From Lathyrus oleraceus (lineage: Eukaryota; Streptophyta; Magnoliopsida; Fabales; Fabaceae): DNA of 64,000 nucleotides. Under the pieces are notes generated by a model. The model did not search any database. It worked only from the letters and a program-made list of their open reading frames with translations, and was not told the origin of the DNA. The stretch spans positions 177,809,330 through 177,873,329 of the forward strand of contig NC_066581.1 of NCBI RefSeq assembly GCF_024323335.1, given 5' to 3'. This document shows, piece by piece, positions 36,701-47,708 of the stretch. Each line of letters opens with the position of its first letter. The first letter of the stretch is position 1. The position numbers were made by a program, and so were the translations under genes.

Positions 36701-38078
36701 GTTCCAAAGTTGATCATGAGTGATGATGAAGGTGTGTCATGAAGCCATGCAATTGGAATTGAGAAATGGCAATGAGATTCATCTAAATGGGACCTTAAAG
36801 AAAAGCCATGCGCAAGTCATTCAATCCTTGGCCAAATGAAGTGATTTTGGACTTTTTAGAAAGGTATGATCAAGGGGAACAACTTTAATGTTTAAAACGT
36901 TTCCATTTGAAGCTTCGATCGTGATGAATTTTGAGGTAGAAGTTTGGAAAATCAAACATAATTGAACTTTTTCTAAGTACCAAGTCAAATGTTCACTTCT
37001 TCCACCTTAAATAATGTTTGCTATGGGCTTCAAATGTAAAACGTTCCTTCACTAAAGTTGTAGTTCAAAACTATTAAATTTGGTCACAAATGTGACCTGA
37101 TTTGGATTTGTCATGAAGGAGTTATGCATTTTAGAAGTTGAAGAAAATTGCTTGTTCAATGGTAATGGCCCAAAATGACCTATAATGTTTCCTATTGGCA
37201 CATTCCCTTTCAAGTTGAATTCTAAGTTTCTCAAAGAATAAAAGTTTTATAGGACATCTTGAAATTGATCATGAAAATTAGATAGCCTTCATCTTATAAA
37301 AATGAGCAACTTATGTCCTTTGGAAGTTGACCTCCTAACCAGGGGACAAACAAAATGACATTACAAGAAAAACTATCTCTTGACCTAAACATGAAAGTTG
37401 TTTAGAATGTCATAAGGAGTAAATTTTTTCTTGGAAGCATTTTCATATGACAAAAATTGTAGGAGATAGGGTCTAGTGAACCCCAATTTTGACCAGTTGA
37501 CTTTTTTTTGTCAACCACCATGAACCAACTTACAAACTTAAAGATATATTGATCTTTTGGACTCATGGAGGATCATATATGTTTAATATGACGTAATGTG
37601 AAGTATACCTTTAAATATTTGATCCAATGTTGAAGAAACTTGTTAAGGAAGTCATACAAGATACCCAGATGAACTAGGGCTTCCAAGGCAAGCAGGCTTC
37701 GAACTCTTGATTAATTCTTGATCAAAATGATAAATGAAGATCATGGGATCCATATATGATGTATAGAATCAATTTTAACCAATCCTTGATTAATCTCCTT
37801 GCATTGAGGGTTGCAAAACCTATATGTGAGCTTAATGAGGCATTGGTGGATGTACACACTACCTACAAAAGAAACAAAGTTATACATAGACATACTTTGG
37901 GCATTTTGGTTAGTAAACAAAAGAAAATAAAGTATGATACAATAAAATGTGCTTGGTGATCTCTCCCAATGTAAACCCAATGAAAGAGGGGTAAGCAGGA
38001 TGCCAAGGTGTGATCCTAAAGCCAATGCAAATGATGAGATAGCATGAGGGATCTTAAGGTCAAAATTGGAGTCTTACA
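33768..38078 (-). mobile_element. Older Ogre LTR, minus strand, unit B
   Basis: This is the copy of 9583-13089 plus 19795-20609, without the 6.7-kb insert. The 5' end is at 38078. The TATA box (ATTTATA on plus) is at 36588-36594. The R/U5 end is cut by the duplication junction, so the hairpin module is absent. The empty site for the unit A insertion is at about 37287-37302. Confidence 0.87.
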
Positions 38079-38950
38079 AAATCGAGCCTGCTAGATTTCC
38101 CTACGGTCGTAAACATGACCCCCATGCCACGTGTGGATACCATGTTGGATACGTAGGGAACTCTATAGAAACTTGTCATGTTCTCAAGGCTAGAGTTCAA
38201 GAACTCATCGATCAGAAGTTGTTGAGTTTTACACATGTGATTGCTGATGTTCCTGTTGAGAAGACGTTTGAATACGAGGGTCCTCCGATTCATGTGCAAG
38301 TTGATTCACCTGTGATCCATCCTACTATGCAGTATCTGAATACCATATTGTTGGCCTATCCTGGGGAATCATATCTTGTTGTTGCTACGCCTCATTAAGC
38401 CTACACTGGGGCACCCTACACACCACTTGGAGTTCATTATGGTCAGACATATCATCAGATAGTCAACCCTGACTTGGTGCACTCTGCTCAAATGTTCCAA
38501 CCAATGGTTATTCCTCAAATCCATTCTCAGTCACAGATACCTTTAGTGCCTAGGCCATGCTACTCATACCCACATGTTGTTACGTCCCAGTATCAGCAAC
38601 CTCCATGGACTCAATTTCTCAAAAATCAAGAAACTGTTCCATGTAACCATCAAAGGCGGAGATAGACCAGACGGTTTGATAGAAAGCGTCCTCAACGTGA
38701 CCATATCCCTATGACATATGCTCAGCTGCTACCTTACCTTTTCCAACAAGGACTCATTGAGACAAAGGAAATCCCACCTGCCACTTTTCCATATCATGCC
38801 AGGCACAATCCTGATGCCTCATGTGCTTATGATACAGGGCATAAGGGGCATCCCATTGAGGATTGATGGGTTTTCTAATCAAGGGTACAAGAACTTATAG
38901 ATCAGAAGCTTCTAACTTTCACCAAATAAGGGCCTAATGCCAAGACCGAA
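38079..38950 (+). pseudogene. Tat-lineage gag fragment, unit B
   Basis: It matches unit A 20610-21068, then runs on where A is deleted. A zinc-knuckle-like block (HATCGYHVGYVGNSIETC) lies near 38120-38175. A Pro/Gln/Tyr-rich part follows, and a second knuckle-like block (SCAYDTGHKGHPIED) near 38818-38862. In-frame stops occur at 38396-38398, about 38663 and about 38862; frames change further on. It is a relic of a plus-strand Tat element older than the minus LTR inserted in it. Confidence 0.8.
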
Positions 38951-39348
38951 ACTGGTGAGTGCAGTCATTGATGAAAGATGATCAAGAACTGAGGTGACAT
39001 CTACAGAAGAATAATCATGTTGTTTTTCAATCTTTTCATTTGTAATATTTTCTTGTATGTCAATGTATCGTTCAATTGTGAACCTGGTTGTTTTGAATAA
39101 TGATCATAATGAAATAAATGTGCATGTTTTGATTAAATCCATTCGTGTTCACTCATACTTTGTTTATCAGTATCAAACTGTTTGTCAAATAAAATCAAAA
39201 GAGAACGATGCAATCAAAATACGCAAGATCATTATCTGTATGCTTTCGAATAAGATTGTGTTGGTGATGTAAGGCATTCTTCAAATCCCTAAACATCGGA
39301 GATATAAGGAAGTTAATCCCTAGTCAACCCCTTTGGGCCTTGAGGTAG
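38951..39348 (+). other. Degenerate Tat-element internal sequence
   Basis: About 400 bases between the gag remnant and the LTR at 39349. A 71-codon frame (39057-39272) shows nothing I recognise. The last part (GAAGTTAATCCCTAGTCAACCCC) resembles non-coding internal sequence of Tat elements. No functional signal was found. Confidence 0.5.
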
Positions 39349-40554
39349 TGTAAGACCCCAATTTTTACCCTAAGATCCCTCATGTTATCTCATCATATGC
39401 ATTAGCATTGGGATGACACCTTGGCATCCTCCTTACCCCTCTTCCATTGGGTTTGTATTGGGAGAGATCACCAAGCACATTTTGATTTCATCATACTTTG
39501 TTTTTCTTTATCCACTAACCAAAATTCCAAAAATATTTTGATGTATAGTCTGTTGCTTTTTTACTTAATGTACATGCTCATATATGCTCTATCAAGCTCA
39601 TATCTAGGGTTTGAGACCCTCAATGAAAGGAGCACAATCAAAAAATGGTTCACATTGGCTCTAACCATCATATATGGATACCCATTTTCTTCACATGTTA
39701 TTTTTATCAAGAAATCATCAAGACTTTGGAGTTTGTTTGCCTTGGAAACCCTAATTCATCTGGGTATTTTGTGTGACTTCTTCAACAAGTTTCTTCAACA
39801 ATTGATCAAATTTTTCAAGGGATACTTCATATTACATCATGTTAGGCCTATATGATCCTCCATGAGTCCAAAAAGTCAAGAGAATGTCAAGCTAGCAAGA
39901 TGGTTCATAGTGGTTGACCAGAGAAAGTCAATTAGTCAAAATCAGGGTTCCCTAGACCCTATCTCCTACAATTGTTGTCATATGAAAATTATTCTTAGAT
40001 CAAATTTACTCAAAATGGAATTCCAAAAAAAATTCATGTTGAAGTCAAGAGCTAATTTTGCTTGGAAAGTCATTTTTTATGGTGAAAGATTATAGGTCAT
40101 TTTCTCGAACCCTAGTTTGGAGGTCAACTTCCCAAGACCATAACTTGATAACTTTTTATGATATGAAATCCATTCAAATTCCATGATCAAATTCCATATG
40201 TCTACTTAAACGTTTATGTTTGGAGGAAGTTGAAATTCAATTTGCAAATACATGTTCGAAGAGAAAACATTATAGGTCATTTTGGGCCAATACCATTGAA
40301 CAAGTGATTTTCCTCAACTTATAAAATGCATAACTCATTCATGTCAAATCCAAATGAGGTCCAATTTTTGACCAAATTGAAGAGATTTTAAATAGCTAGT
40401 ACTTTTATGAGGGAACATTTCTCATTTGAAGTCCATAGGAAAAGTTATTCAAGGGGGAAGAAGTGAACATTTGACTTGGGACTTAGAAAATTTGCAAATA
40501 TGTTTGATTTCCCAAACTTCCACCTCAAAATTAATCATCATCCAAGATTAAAAT
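39349..40554 (+). mobile_element. Plus-strand Ogre LTR, unit B, 5' part
   Basis: It starts TGTAAGACCCCAATTTTTACC at 39349. The U3 modules have motif starts at 40087 and 40267 (180 apart). It is interrupted at 40554 by the chromovirus, with AAAAT (40550-40554) as the left target duplication. It continues at 47620. Unit A lost this part by deletion. Confidence 0.87.
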
Positions 40555-41218
40555 TGTAACATCCTAATTTTCCATACCTTAAATAATATATATGATTATA
40601 ATTGAGATTTTAACATCGCTAATTATTACAAACTAAACATTGAAACTAACAGCTATAATAATTTATTTATCAACTAATTACTCTTTATTTTATTATTAAT
40701 ATTATTATTCAATTTGAATATCATCGTTTTATTTTACAAACTAAACTTTGAAATTAGTCATTTAAATACTTAATTTTAAGTTAATTAATTATCCATATTA
40801 TTTTTATTATTATTACTTTTATTGTTTTGTTATTATATTATTTGATGTTATTTGATTTGAATATCACTATTTTACTCTACAAACTAATCTTCAAAAAAAA
40901 AATAGTAAATAAAATAACCTTAAGTTAATAAATGTATTAAATAATTATCCTTGTTATTATTATTATTATTATTATACTTATCATTTCATTTTATAAAAGA
41001 AATATATTTTATTTTTCTATTAATATTCTACATGATCATATGTCATGAAATAGTAGAAATTCAAACTTTCATACATTTCTCACCAATTATTTTCACAAAG
41101 TCATATTAGAACATCTATAAAACTATTCATGCAAGACTTGGAAATATTTGATAAAGACATATTTACTAGCGAGAGTTGAAAAGTTAGAAAGCATTGGCAA
41201 AAGGAGATAAATTTACAT
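40555..41218 (+). mobile_element. Chromovirus 5' LTR, copy B, truncated
   Basis: It starts TGTAACATCCTAATTTTCC and matches 44655-45309 closely. It stops at GATAAATTTACAT (41218), just before the LTR TATA box, and is fused to gag at a shared CAT. Confidence 0.85.
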
Positions 41219-41952
41219 ATCAAAGGCCTACACCATATCATAACCAGGATTCTAAGAGGTTAATGCTCAAGTGTTACAGTTGTGGAGGGGCACATCTTAA
41301 GAAAGATTGTCCAAATAGAAATATTGGAGCTTGTTTTCGTTGTGGTCAGAAGGGCCATTTTCTCAAAGATTGTCCCCAAGGACAAAATCAACCAACAAGC
41401 TAGAAGATCGTCCTAATAAACAATAACAATGTAGGGAGAGCAAGGAACGGAGGCCTAAATGTTGGTCAAGGACCTCAGAATCAGAACAAGCCAACCACAG
41501 GAAGAGTATTTGCAATTAGAGGAGCTGAGATCTCAAAGTCAGAAGGGTTAATCCAAGGTATATGTCTAATTGGAGATAAGTTAGTATTAGTATTATACAA
41601 TTTAGGAGCTACACATTCATTTATATCTACATCTTGTGCGGAAATTTTGGGATTTGAAATTGTTGATCTCAACTATAAGTTGACCATTACAACTTCCTCG
41701 GGAAAAAGAATGGTAACTTGTTCAGTCTGTGCAGATTGCCCTGTAATTTTAGAAAATAGAAGATTCTTAGTAGATCTTGTAGTACTCCCACTAAAAGACC
41801 TAGATGTCATCTTAGGAATGGATTGGTTATCTGCCAACGATGTAAACTTGGGGTGCAAGAAGAAAATTTTAACGTTTAGAGAAGATAGTGGAGAAGTCAT
41901 AAAGGTGGAAACTCTCACCCAAAAATTTATGATGTTATTCTCTATGTCATAA
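41219..41952 (+). pseudogene. Gag end and protease, chromovirus copy B
   Basis: Both zinc knuckles are present with all metal ligands (CYSCGGAHLKKDC and CFRCGQKGHFLKDC, about 41270-41385). The stop TAG at 41401-41403 corresponds to the one in copy A. In the protease the catalytic block reads YNLGATHSFIS, so the active-site Asp is now Asn (GAT to AAT) and the next Ser is Leu. The frame is closed by TAA 41950-41952, as in copy A. Confidence 0.85.
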
Positions 41953-41982
41953 GGAGAAACCCCTAGTGTTGAAAATCTTCCA

Positions 41983-42388
41983 GTGGTCTGTGAATTCCCG
42001 GATGTTTTTCCAGAAGAGGTTCCAGGTTTACCACCAGTTAGGGAAGTGGAGTTTTCTATAGACTTGGTTCCAGGCACTAGACCAATTTCTATATCTCCTT
42101 ATCGAATGTCACCCTCAGAGATGGCTGAGTTAAAGAAACAGTTAAACGAGATGTTAGAGAAGGAATTTATTAGACCGAGTGTATCGCCATGGGGAGCTCC
42201 AATCTTGTTTGTTAAGAAGAAGGATGGTTCTTCTAGACTTTGTGTAGACTACAAACAACTTAGATGAATTTGTTGTAGTTTTCATCAATGACATTTTGAT
42301 TTATTCCAAGAATGAGGTAGAGCATGAAGAACATTTGAGAATTGTGCTACATATATTAAAGGACCGCCAATTGTACGCGAAATTCTAG
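41983..42388 (+). pseudogene. Reverse transcriptase, chromovirus copy B, core deleted
   Basis: The N-terminal fingers part is intact, including [20 protein letters not shown] (Trp kept, where copy A has a stop). After YKQL the deletion joins to [15 protein letters not shown]: the central palm is gone and the first Asp of the catalytic pair is Asn. Stop at 42265-42267, then TAG 42386-42388, shared with copy A. Confidence 0.85.
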
Positions 42389-42403
42389 AAATGTGAAATT
42401 TGG

Positions 42404-43438
42404 TTGAAGGAGGTACAATTTCTTGGTCATGTTATCAGTAAAGAAGGTATTGCAGTAGACCCGAGTAGAGTCGAAGCAGTAACAAAGTGGGAAAGTCCAA
42501 AGAATGTTAGTGAGATTCGAAGTTTTCTTGGACTAGCTGGATATTATCGGAGGTTCATCGAAGGATTCTCAAAGATCGCTTTGCCTATGACTCAGTTAAC
42601 GAGGAAGGGTAAGAACTTTGAAGGGACAAAAGAGTGTGAAGAAAGTTTTCAGAAGTTGAAGGAAAGATTGACTTCATCACCAATACTCATCTTACCAGAC
42701 CCGTTAGGACGGTTCGATGTGTATTGTGATGCGTCATACCAAGGTCTTGGTTGTGTGTTAATGCAAGAAAGGAAAGTGATAGCTTATGCATCAAGACAGT
42801 TGAAGGTGCACGAGAGAAACTACCCAACTCACGACTTAGAGTTAGCAGCAATTGTGTTTGCCTTAAAAATTTGGAGGCATTATCTTTATGGATCAAAGTT
42901 CACTGTGTTAAGTGATCACAAAAGCCTGAAGTATTTATTTGATCAGAAAGATCTAAACATGAGACAAAGGCGCTGGATGGATTTTTTAAAGGACTATGAT
43001 TTTGAGTTACAATATCATCCAGGAAAGGCCAATGTTGTAGCAGACGCCTTGAGTCGAAAGACACTTCATGCATCTGCAATGATGTTGAAGGAAGTAGAGT
43101 TGATTAACCAATTCGTGGATTTAAACTTAGGAGTACATCATAGTGAAGGAAGTATGTTCTTAGGCATTATTGTCGTGTCTAATGAATATCTAAAATGGAT
43201 CAAAGATGAACAACAACTTGATGACCAATTAATGAATATAAAGGAAACTATCAAAGATGGTCAAAATGGGGATTTTAACATAAGGAGTGATGGAATCCTA
43301 AGGTTTGGAGAAAGGTTGTGTATACCTCAAAACCAGGATATTCGAAAGTTGATCTTGGAAGAAGGCCACAAAAGTAAGATAAGTTTTCATCCAGGAGCCA
43401 CAAAGATGTATCAAGATTTGAAGAAAATGTTTTGGTAG
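42404..43438 (+). pseudogene. RT thumb and RNase H, chromovirus copy B
   Basis: 344 open codons matching copy A 24370-25404 with about 10 residue changes. The RNase H acidic residues are in YCDAS, DLELAA, LSDHKS and VADALS. It ends at the shared TAG 43436-43438, which cuts it from integrase. Confidence 0.88.
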
Positions 43439-44023
43439 TTTGGAATGAAGAAGGATATAGCAGCGTATGTTCAAAGTTGTTTGATATGTCAGAAGGCAAA
43501 GATTGAACATCAAAGGCCACCTGGACTGTTACAACCTTTAGACATTCCGGAGTGGAAATGGGATGGAATATCTATGGATTTTGTATTTGCTTTGCCTAAA
43601 ACTCAGAAGAAGCATGATGCAATTTGGGTAATCATTGATAGGTTGATAAAGAGTGCACATTTCATTCCCATCAATCAAACGTTTAGCTTAGAGAGACTAG
43701 CTCAGATATATGTAAAGGAAATTGTTAGATTACATGGGATACCTACAAGAATAGTCAGTGATAGAGATCCCAGATTCACATCAAAGTTTTGGCGTCAGTT
43801 GCATTTAGAGCTAGGAACCAATCTAAGGTTAAGTTCATCTTATCATCCCCAAATAGATGGCCAATCAGAAAGGACAATTCAGTCGTTAGAAGATCTGCTA
43901 AGAGCTTGTACTCTTGAACACAAAGGAAGTTGGGATGAGTTCTTACCATCGATTGAGTTTACTTACAACAATAGCTTTCACTCAAGTATTGGCATGGCTC
44001 CATATGAAGCATTGTATGGATGA
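43439..44023 (+). pseudogene. Integrase core, chromovirus copy B
   Basis: The zinc-finger cysteines are in CLICQKAK (about 43480). The DDE core follows: Asp in SMDFVFALP (about 43575), Asp in IVSDRDPRF (about 43760), Glu in DGQSERTIQ (about 43870). Exactly 35 residues separate the second Asp from the Glu, the DX35E spacing of retroviral integrases. The core is therefore intact as a sequence. The upstream stop at 43436-43438 and the stop TGA 44021-44023 (after EALYG, where the family usually has Arg) isolate it. Integrase would insert the cDNA in the nucleus. Confidence 0.9.
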
Positions 44024-44606
44024 AGGGGTCGAACGCCTTTTTGTTGGTATGAAGTTGGAGAAAATAAAATATTGGGTTCCGAATTTGTGCAACAAACAAC
44101 AGACCAGGTTAAGCTTATTAGAGAAAAGATAAAAGTTGCACAGGATCGTCAAAAGAGTTATAGTGATAAAAGGAGAAGACCTTTGGAATTTGAGGCAGGA
44201 GATCACGTGTTCATTAGGGTAACTCCTAGAGCGAGAATTGCACGAGCAATCAAAACTAGGAAGTTAACACCAAGGTTTATCGGGCCTTTTCAAATTCTAC
44301 GACGGATTGGACCTGTAGCATACCACATTGCTTTGCCGCCAAACCTGTCTAATATTCATGACGTATTCCATGTATCACAACTAAGGAAGTATTATCCTGA
44401 CCCTTCACATGTCATTGAGCCTGAAAGTGTGGAACTTAGAGATAACCTAAAATATGAGGTTTTACCTGTCAAAATTTTAGATCATCGAATTAAGGAACTT
44501 CGTGGAAAGCAAATACCATTGGTTAGAGTTGTGTGGGATGATGTAACTAGTGATTCTACCTAGGAAAGAGAAGAGGACATGCGTCAAAAGTATCCACATA
44601 TGTTTT
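44024..44606 (+). pseudogene. Integrase C-terminal part and chromodomain, copy B
   Basis: It continues in the integrase frame after the stop: GDHVFIRVTPR and HDVFHVSQLRKYYPDP are typical of the C-terminal integrase domain. The chromodomain tail (ILDHRIKELRGKQIPLVRVVW, about 44475-44540) follows. TAG 44561-44563 replaces the conserved Trp before EREEDMR; the same stop is in copy A. The frame would end at TAG after KYPHMF (about 44608). The chromodomain is the basis of the clade call. Confidence 0.87.
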
Positions 44607-44634
44607 AGGTACGTTAAATTTCCAGGACGAAATT

Positions 44635-44650
44635 TCTTTTAAGGGGGGTG
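44635..44650 (+). promoter_or_regulatory. Polypurine tract, chromovirus copy B
   Basis: CTTTTAAGGGGGGTGG after AGGACGAAATTT, just before TGTAACATCC at 44655. Confidence 0.8.
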
Positions 44651-45330
44651 GTAATGTAACATCCTAATTTTCCATACCTTAAATAATATATATGATTATA
44701 ATGAGATTTTAACATCCCTAATTATTACAAACTAAACATTAAAACTAGCAGCTATAATAATTTATTTATCAACTAATTACTCTTTATTTTATTATTAATA
44801 TTATTATTCAATTTGAATATCATCGTTTTATTTTACAAACTAAACTTTGAAATTAGTCATTTAAATACTTAATTTTAAGTTAATTAATTATCCATATTAT
44901 TTTTATTATTATTACTTTTATTGTTTTGTTATTATATTATTTGATGTTATTTGATTTGAATATCACTATTTTACTCTACAAACTAATCTTAAAAAAAATA
45001 GTAAATAAAATAACCTTAAGTTAATAAATGTATTAAATAATTATCCTTGTTATTATTATTATTATACTTATCCTTTCATTTTATAAAAGGAATATATTTT
45101 ATTTTTCTATTAATATTCTACATGATCATATGTCATGAAATAGTAGAAAATCAAACTTCCATATATTTCTCACCAACTATTTTCACAAAAACATATTAGA
45201 ACATCTATAAAACTATTCATGCAAGACTTGTAAATATTTGATAAAGACATATTTACTAGCAAGAGTTGAAAAGTTAGAAAGCATTGGCAAAAGGAGATAA
45301 ATTTACATTATTTTAATATTTTACAACTAG

Positions 45331-45338
45331 TATAAATA
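45331..45338 (+). promoter_or_regulatory. Chromovirus LTR TATA box, copy B
   Basis: TATAAATA followed by GGGGTC, as at 26330. Confidence 0.7.
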
Positions 45339-46065
45339 GGGGTCTTTCTCACCCCATTTTCATTCATTCACAAATCATCTTTCTTACCTCTTTATTTCCT
45401 TCTTTCTCTAGTTTCTTCATATAAAAGTATTAGTTTTAGTTGTCGAAGTTTTCACGGTGTCGATTTGTAGTTTTTAGAGTTACTTTGGGGTCAAAGTTCT
45501 TCTAAAGTTTTAAAGGAGTTTGATACGTCAAAGTTCTGCTCAAATCATTTTCATAAGTAACCAGTAAGCCGTTATAATTTAATTATTTTATTTATGTTAT
45601 TTATATAAAGGTTATTTAATGATTTTGATTTAAATTTTCGTTCAGACGTCGAGATATTGAACTTATAAAGTCCAAGATAAATTTTACCATAAGTTGTTAT
45701 AATGCCCAAGTATTATTATAAAATTAAAATGTTATTAGGAATACACTCTTGATAATTTTCTAAAACAAACAAATCCAAACGGGAGTATAGTCTAATTTAT
45801 ACTTGAATTTAATAACGATTTAAATATAGTGGAGGTTATTACTAAATATTTTAAATAAATAAATATTTTAATTTGTAACGGGATTATGTTTATTTAACCG
45901 TAAATTATATTCTAATTATTTTATAAATTTCGTACAATTCAACGGTTATCGTAAATTAGGTTTTGGGCAAACATCAGAGAAAACGCTCGTGGACTATCAA
46001 CTACGATCAACAACAAAAAGTGGGGGCAATGTCTTGTATACGTTGGGACGGTTAGCGTAAAATAG

Positions 46066-46249
<184 letters not shown>

Positions 46250-47208
46250 AGTGGTGACCCAAGCCCTACCAGCGCTAAATAAGTAAGGAGAGCCTATTCT
46301 CGAATAATGATTTTCCCAGATCACTAAGCGAGGTTATGCCGACCTTAATTATTTATCATAAGAATGATCTATTTGTGCTTACATTGTTTGATTAATTTTC
46401 TAATTGTTTATTTTATTTATACTTGAATGATTGTGATTGATAGACTAAGAAAATGATCTATTAAGGAGAGAAACAACAATATTGATTAGATATTAAGTGT
46501 TAGATCCCCAATGAAATAAGGGAAGTTGGATACATTGAGTAGTTGTATTCGGTTGGGTTCTAGCTAAGGAAAAGACTTGGTCGACCATTTCCTTTACGGT
46601 CCACCTCTCTTACCTGGGAAGTCAACCATACATTATTCACTGTATAAACTGAACTAGTTATATAGAGATAAGGAACACGCCAAGGAGAAATAGACAAGAC
46701 ATTTAATGGATTTGGCACTCAACCGAAGTAATTAGGTAATAACTATGACCTGAAAGGTTGATATGATATTTCCCAAATATTAACTAAATACTTATGGTTG
46801 AGAGTTGCTATAAGATGGTTGAGTGATCATATAGACCTGCATTGGGGAATGTGTAAGTCCATTGCCATGCGGTATGGGACGTACGAGGTTGATTAGTCGC
46901 TACAATCCCGGCGGGGATTATTATTTATGCATGATAGGCAAGATGAGGGTCTTGGCCTGAATCCTCAGGGACGATCGACTTGTAACACCTGGACTCCATG
47001 TGAAGTTAGGTGGCGTAGCTCTTGGTAATTGGGAGTATGTTGGTGGCATGTGGTCTTGTGATATCTAATCTTGGTAAATGGGAAAGGTATCCTTGACAGT
47101 GTTTAGTGGCCTGAGTCAGCATATAGTTCAGGGATGCATTAGAATAAACACTTATAGAGTATAGGTAAATATGGGATAAAGATACGCTTGTTCGAATAAT
47201 TGTGGTTG

Positions 47209-47210
<2 letters not shown>

Positions 47211-47266
<56 letters not shown>
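47211..47266. repeat. (AT)n microsatellite, about 28 units
   Basis: Uninterrupted AT dinucleotides in the chromovirus 3' LTR. The matching segment in copy A is deleted. Confidence 0.95.
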
Positions 47267-47268
<2 letters not shown>

Positions 47269-47619
47269 CTATTTTACATCCTATTCCCACTTTTAAACTT
47301 GTACGTAAATCTTAGCCCTGTATTCTTTTTGTCTTGCATCTTCGGATTGATCTATGACGATCAGGCGATGAACTAGACCATTTAGGAAGGAAGGCTATGG
47401 AGTGACAGATTACGATAATGTCAAGGCTGAAGGTTGATAGCGTTTTGTCAAACGCTTATCACATCGTTAGTACTACGTAATATTATATACAGTCAGTATA
47501 AGTGTCAGTCCTGTTGAACTTAGGAGGTCCTTCTGTTAAGCTTTCTTTTGATTTTCTTCATGTACTTTTATTTTAAGTTTTATCTATGTGGCAAGGCCAC
47601 TAGTCTTAACGGTGTCAAA

Positions 47620-47708
47620 TAATGAAATTTCTTCCCCTCGATCTCACCTTTCGAAAAAGTCTAAGATCATCTCATTTGGCCAAATAATGAAGGACTTGCG
47701 CATGGGTG
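47620..47708 (+). mobile_element. Plus-strand Ogre LTR fragment, unit B
   Basis: AATGAAATTTCTTCCCC... up to GGGTG (47704-47708). It is the continuation of 39349-40554 and matches 27795-27883. Confidence 0.8.

Noticed and set aside
47006..47290. Minus-strand ORF with Ile-Tyr repeats
   Set aside because: Translation of the second (AT)n tract inside an LTR.
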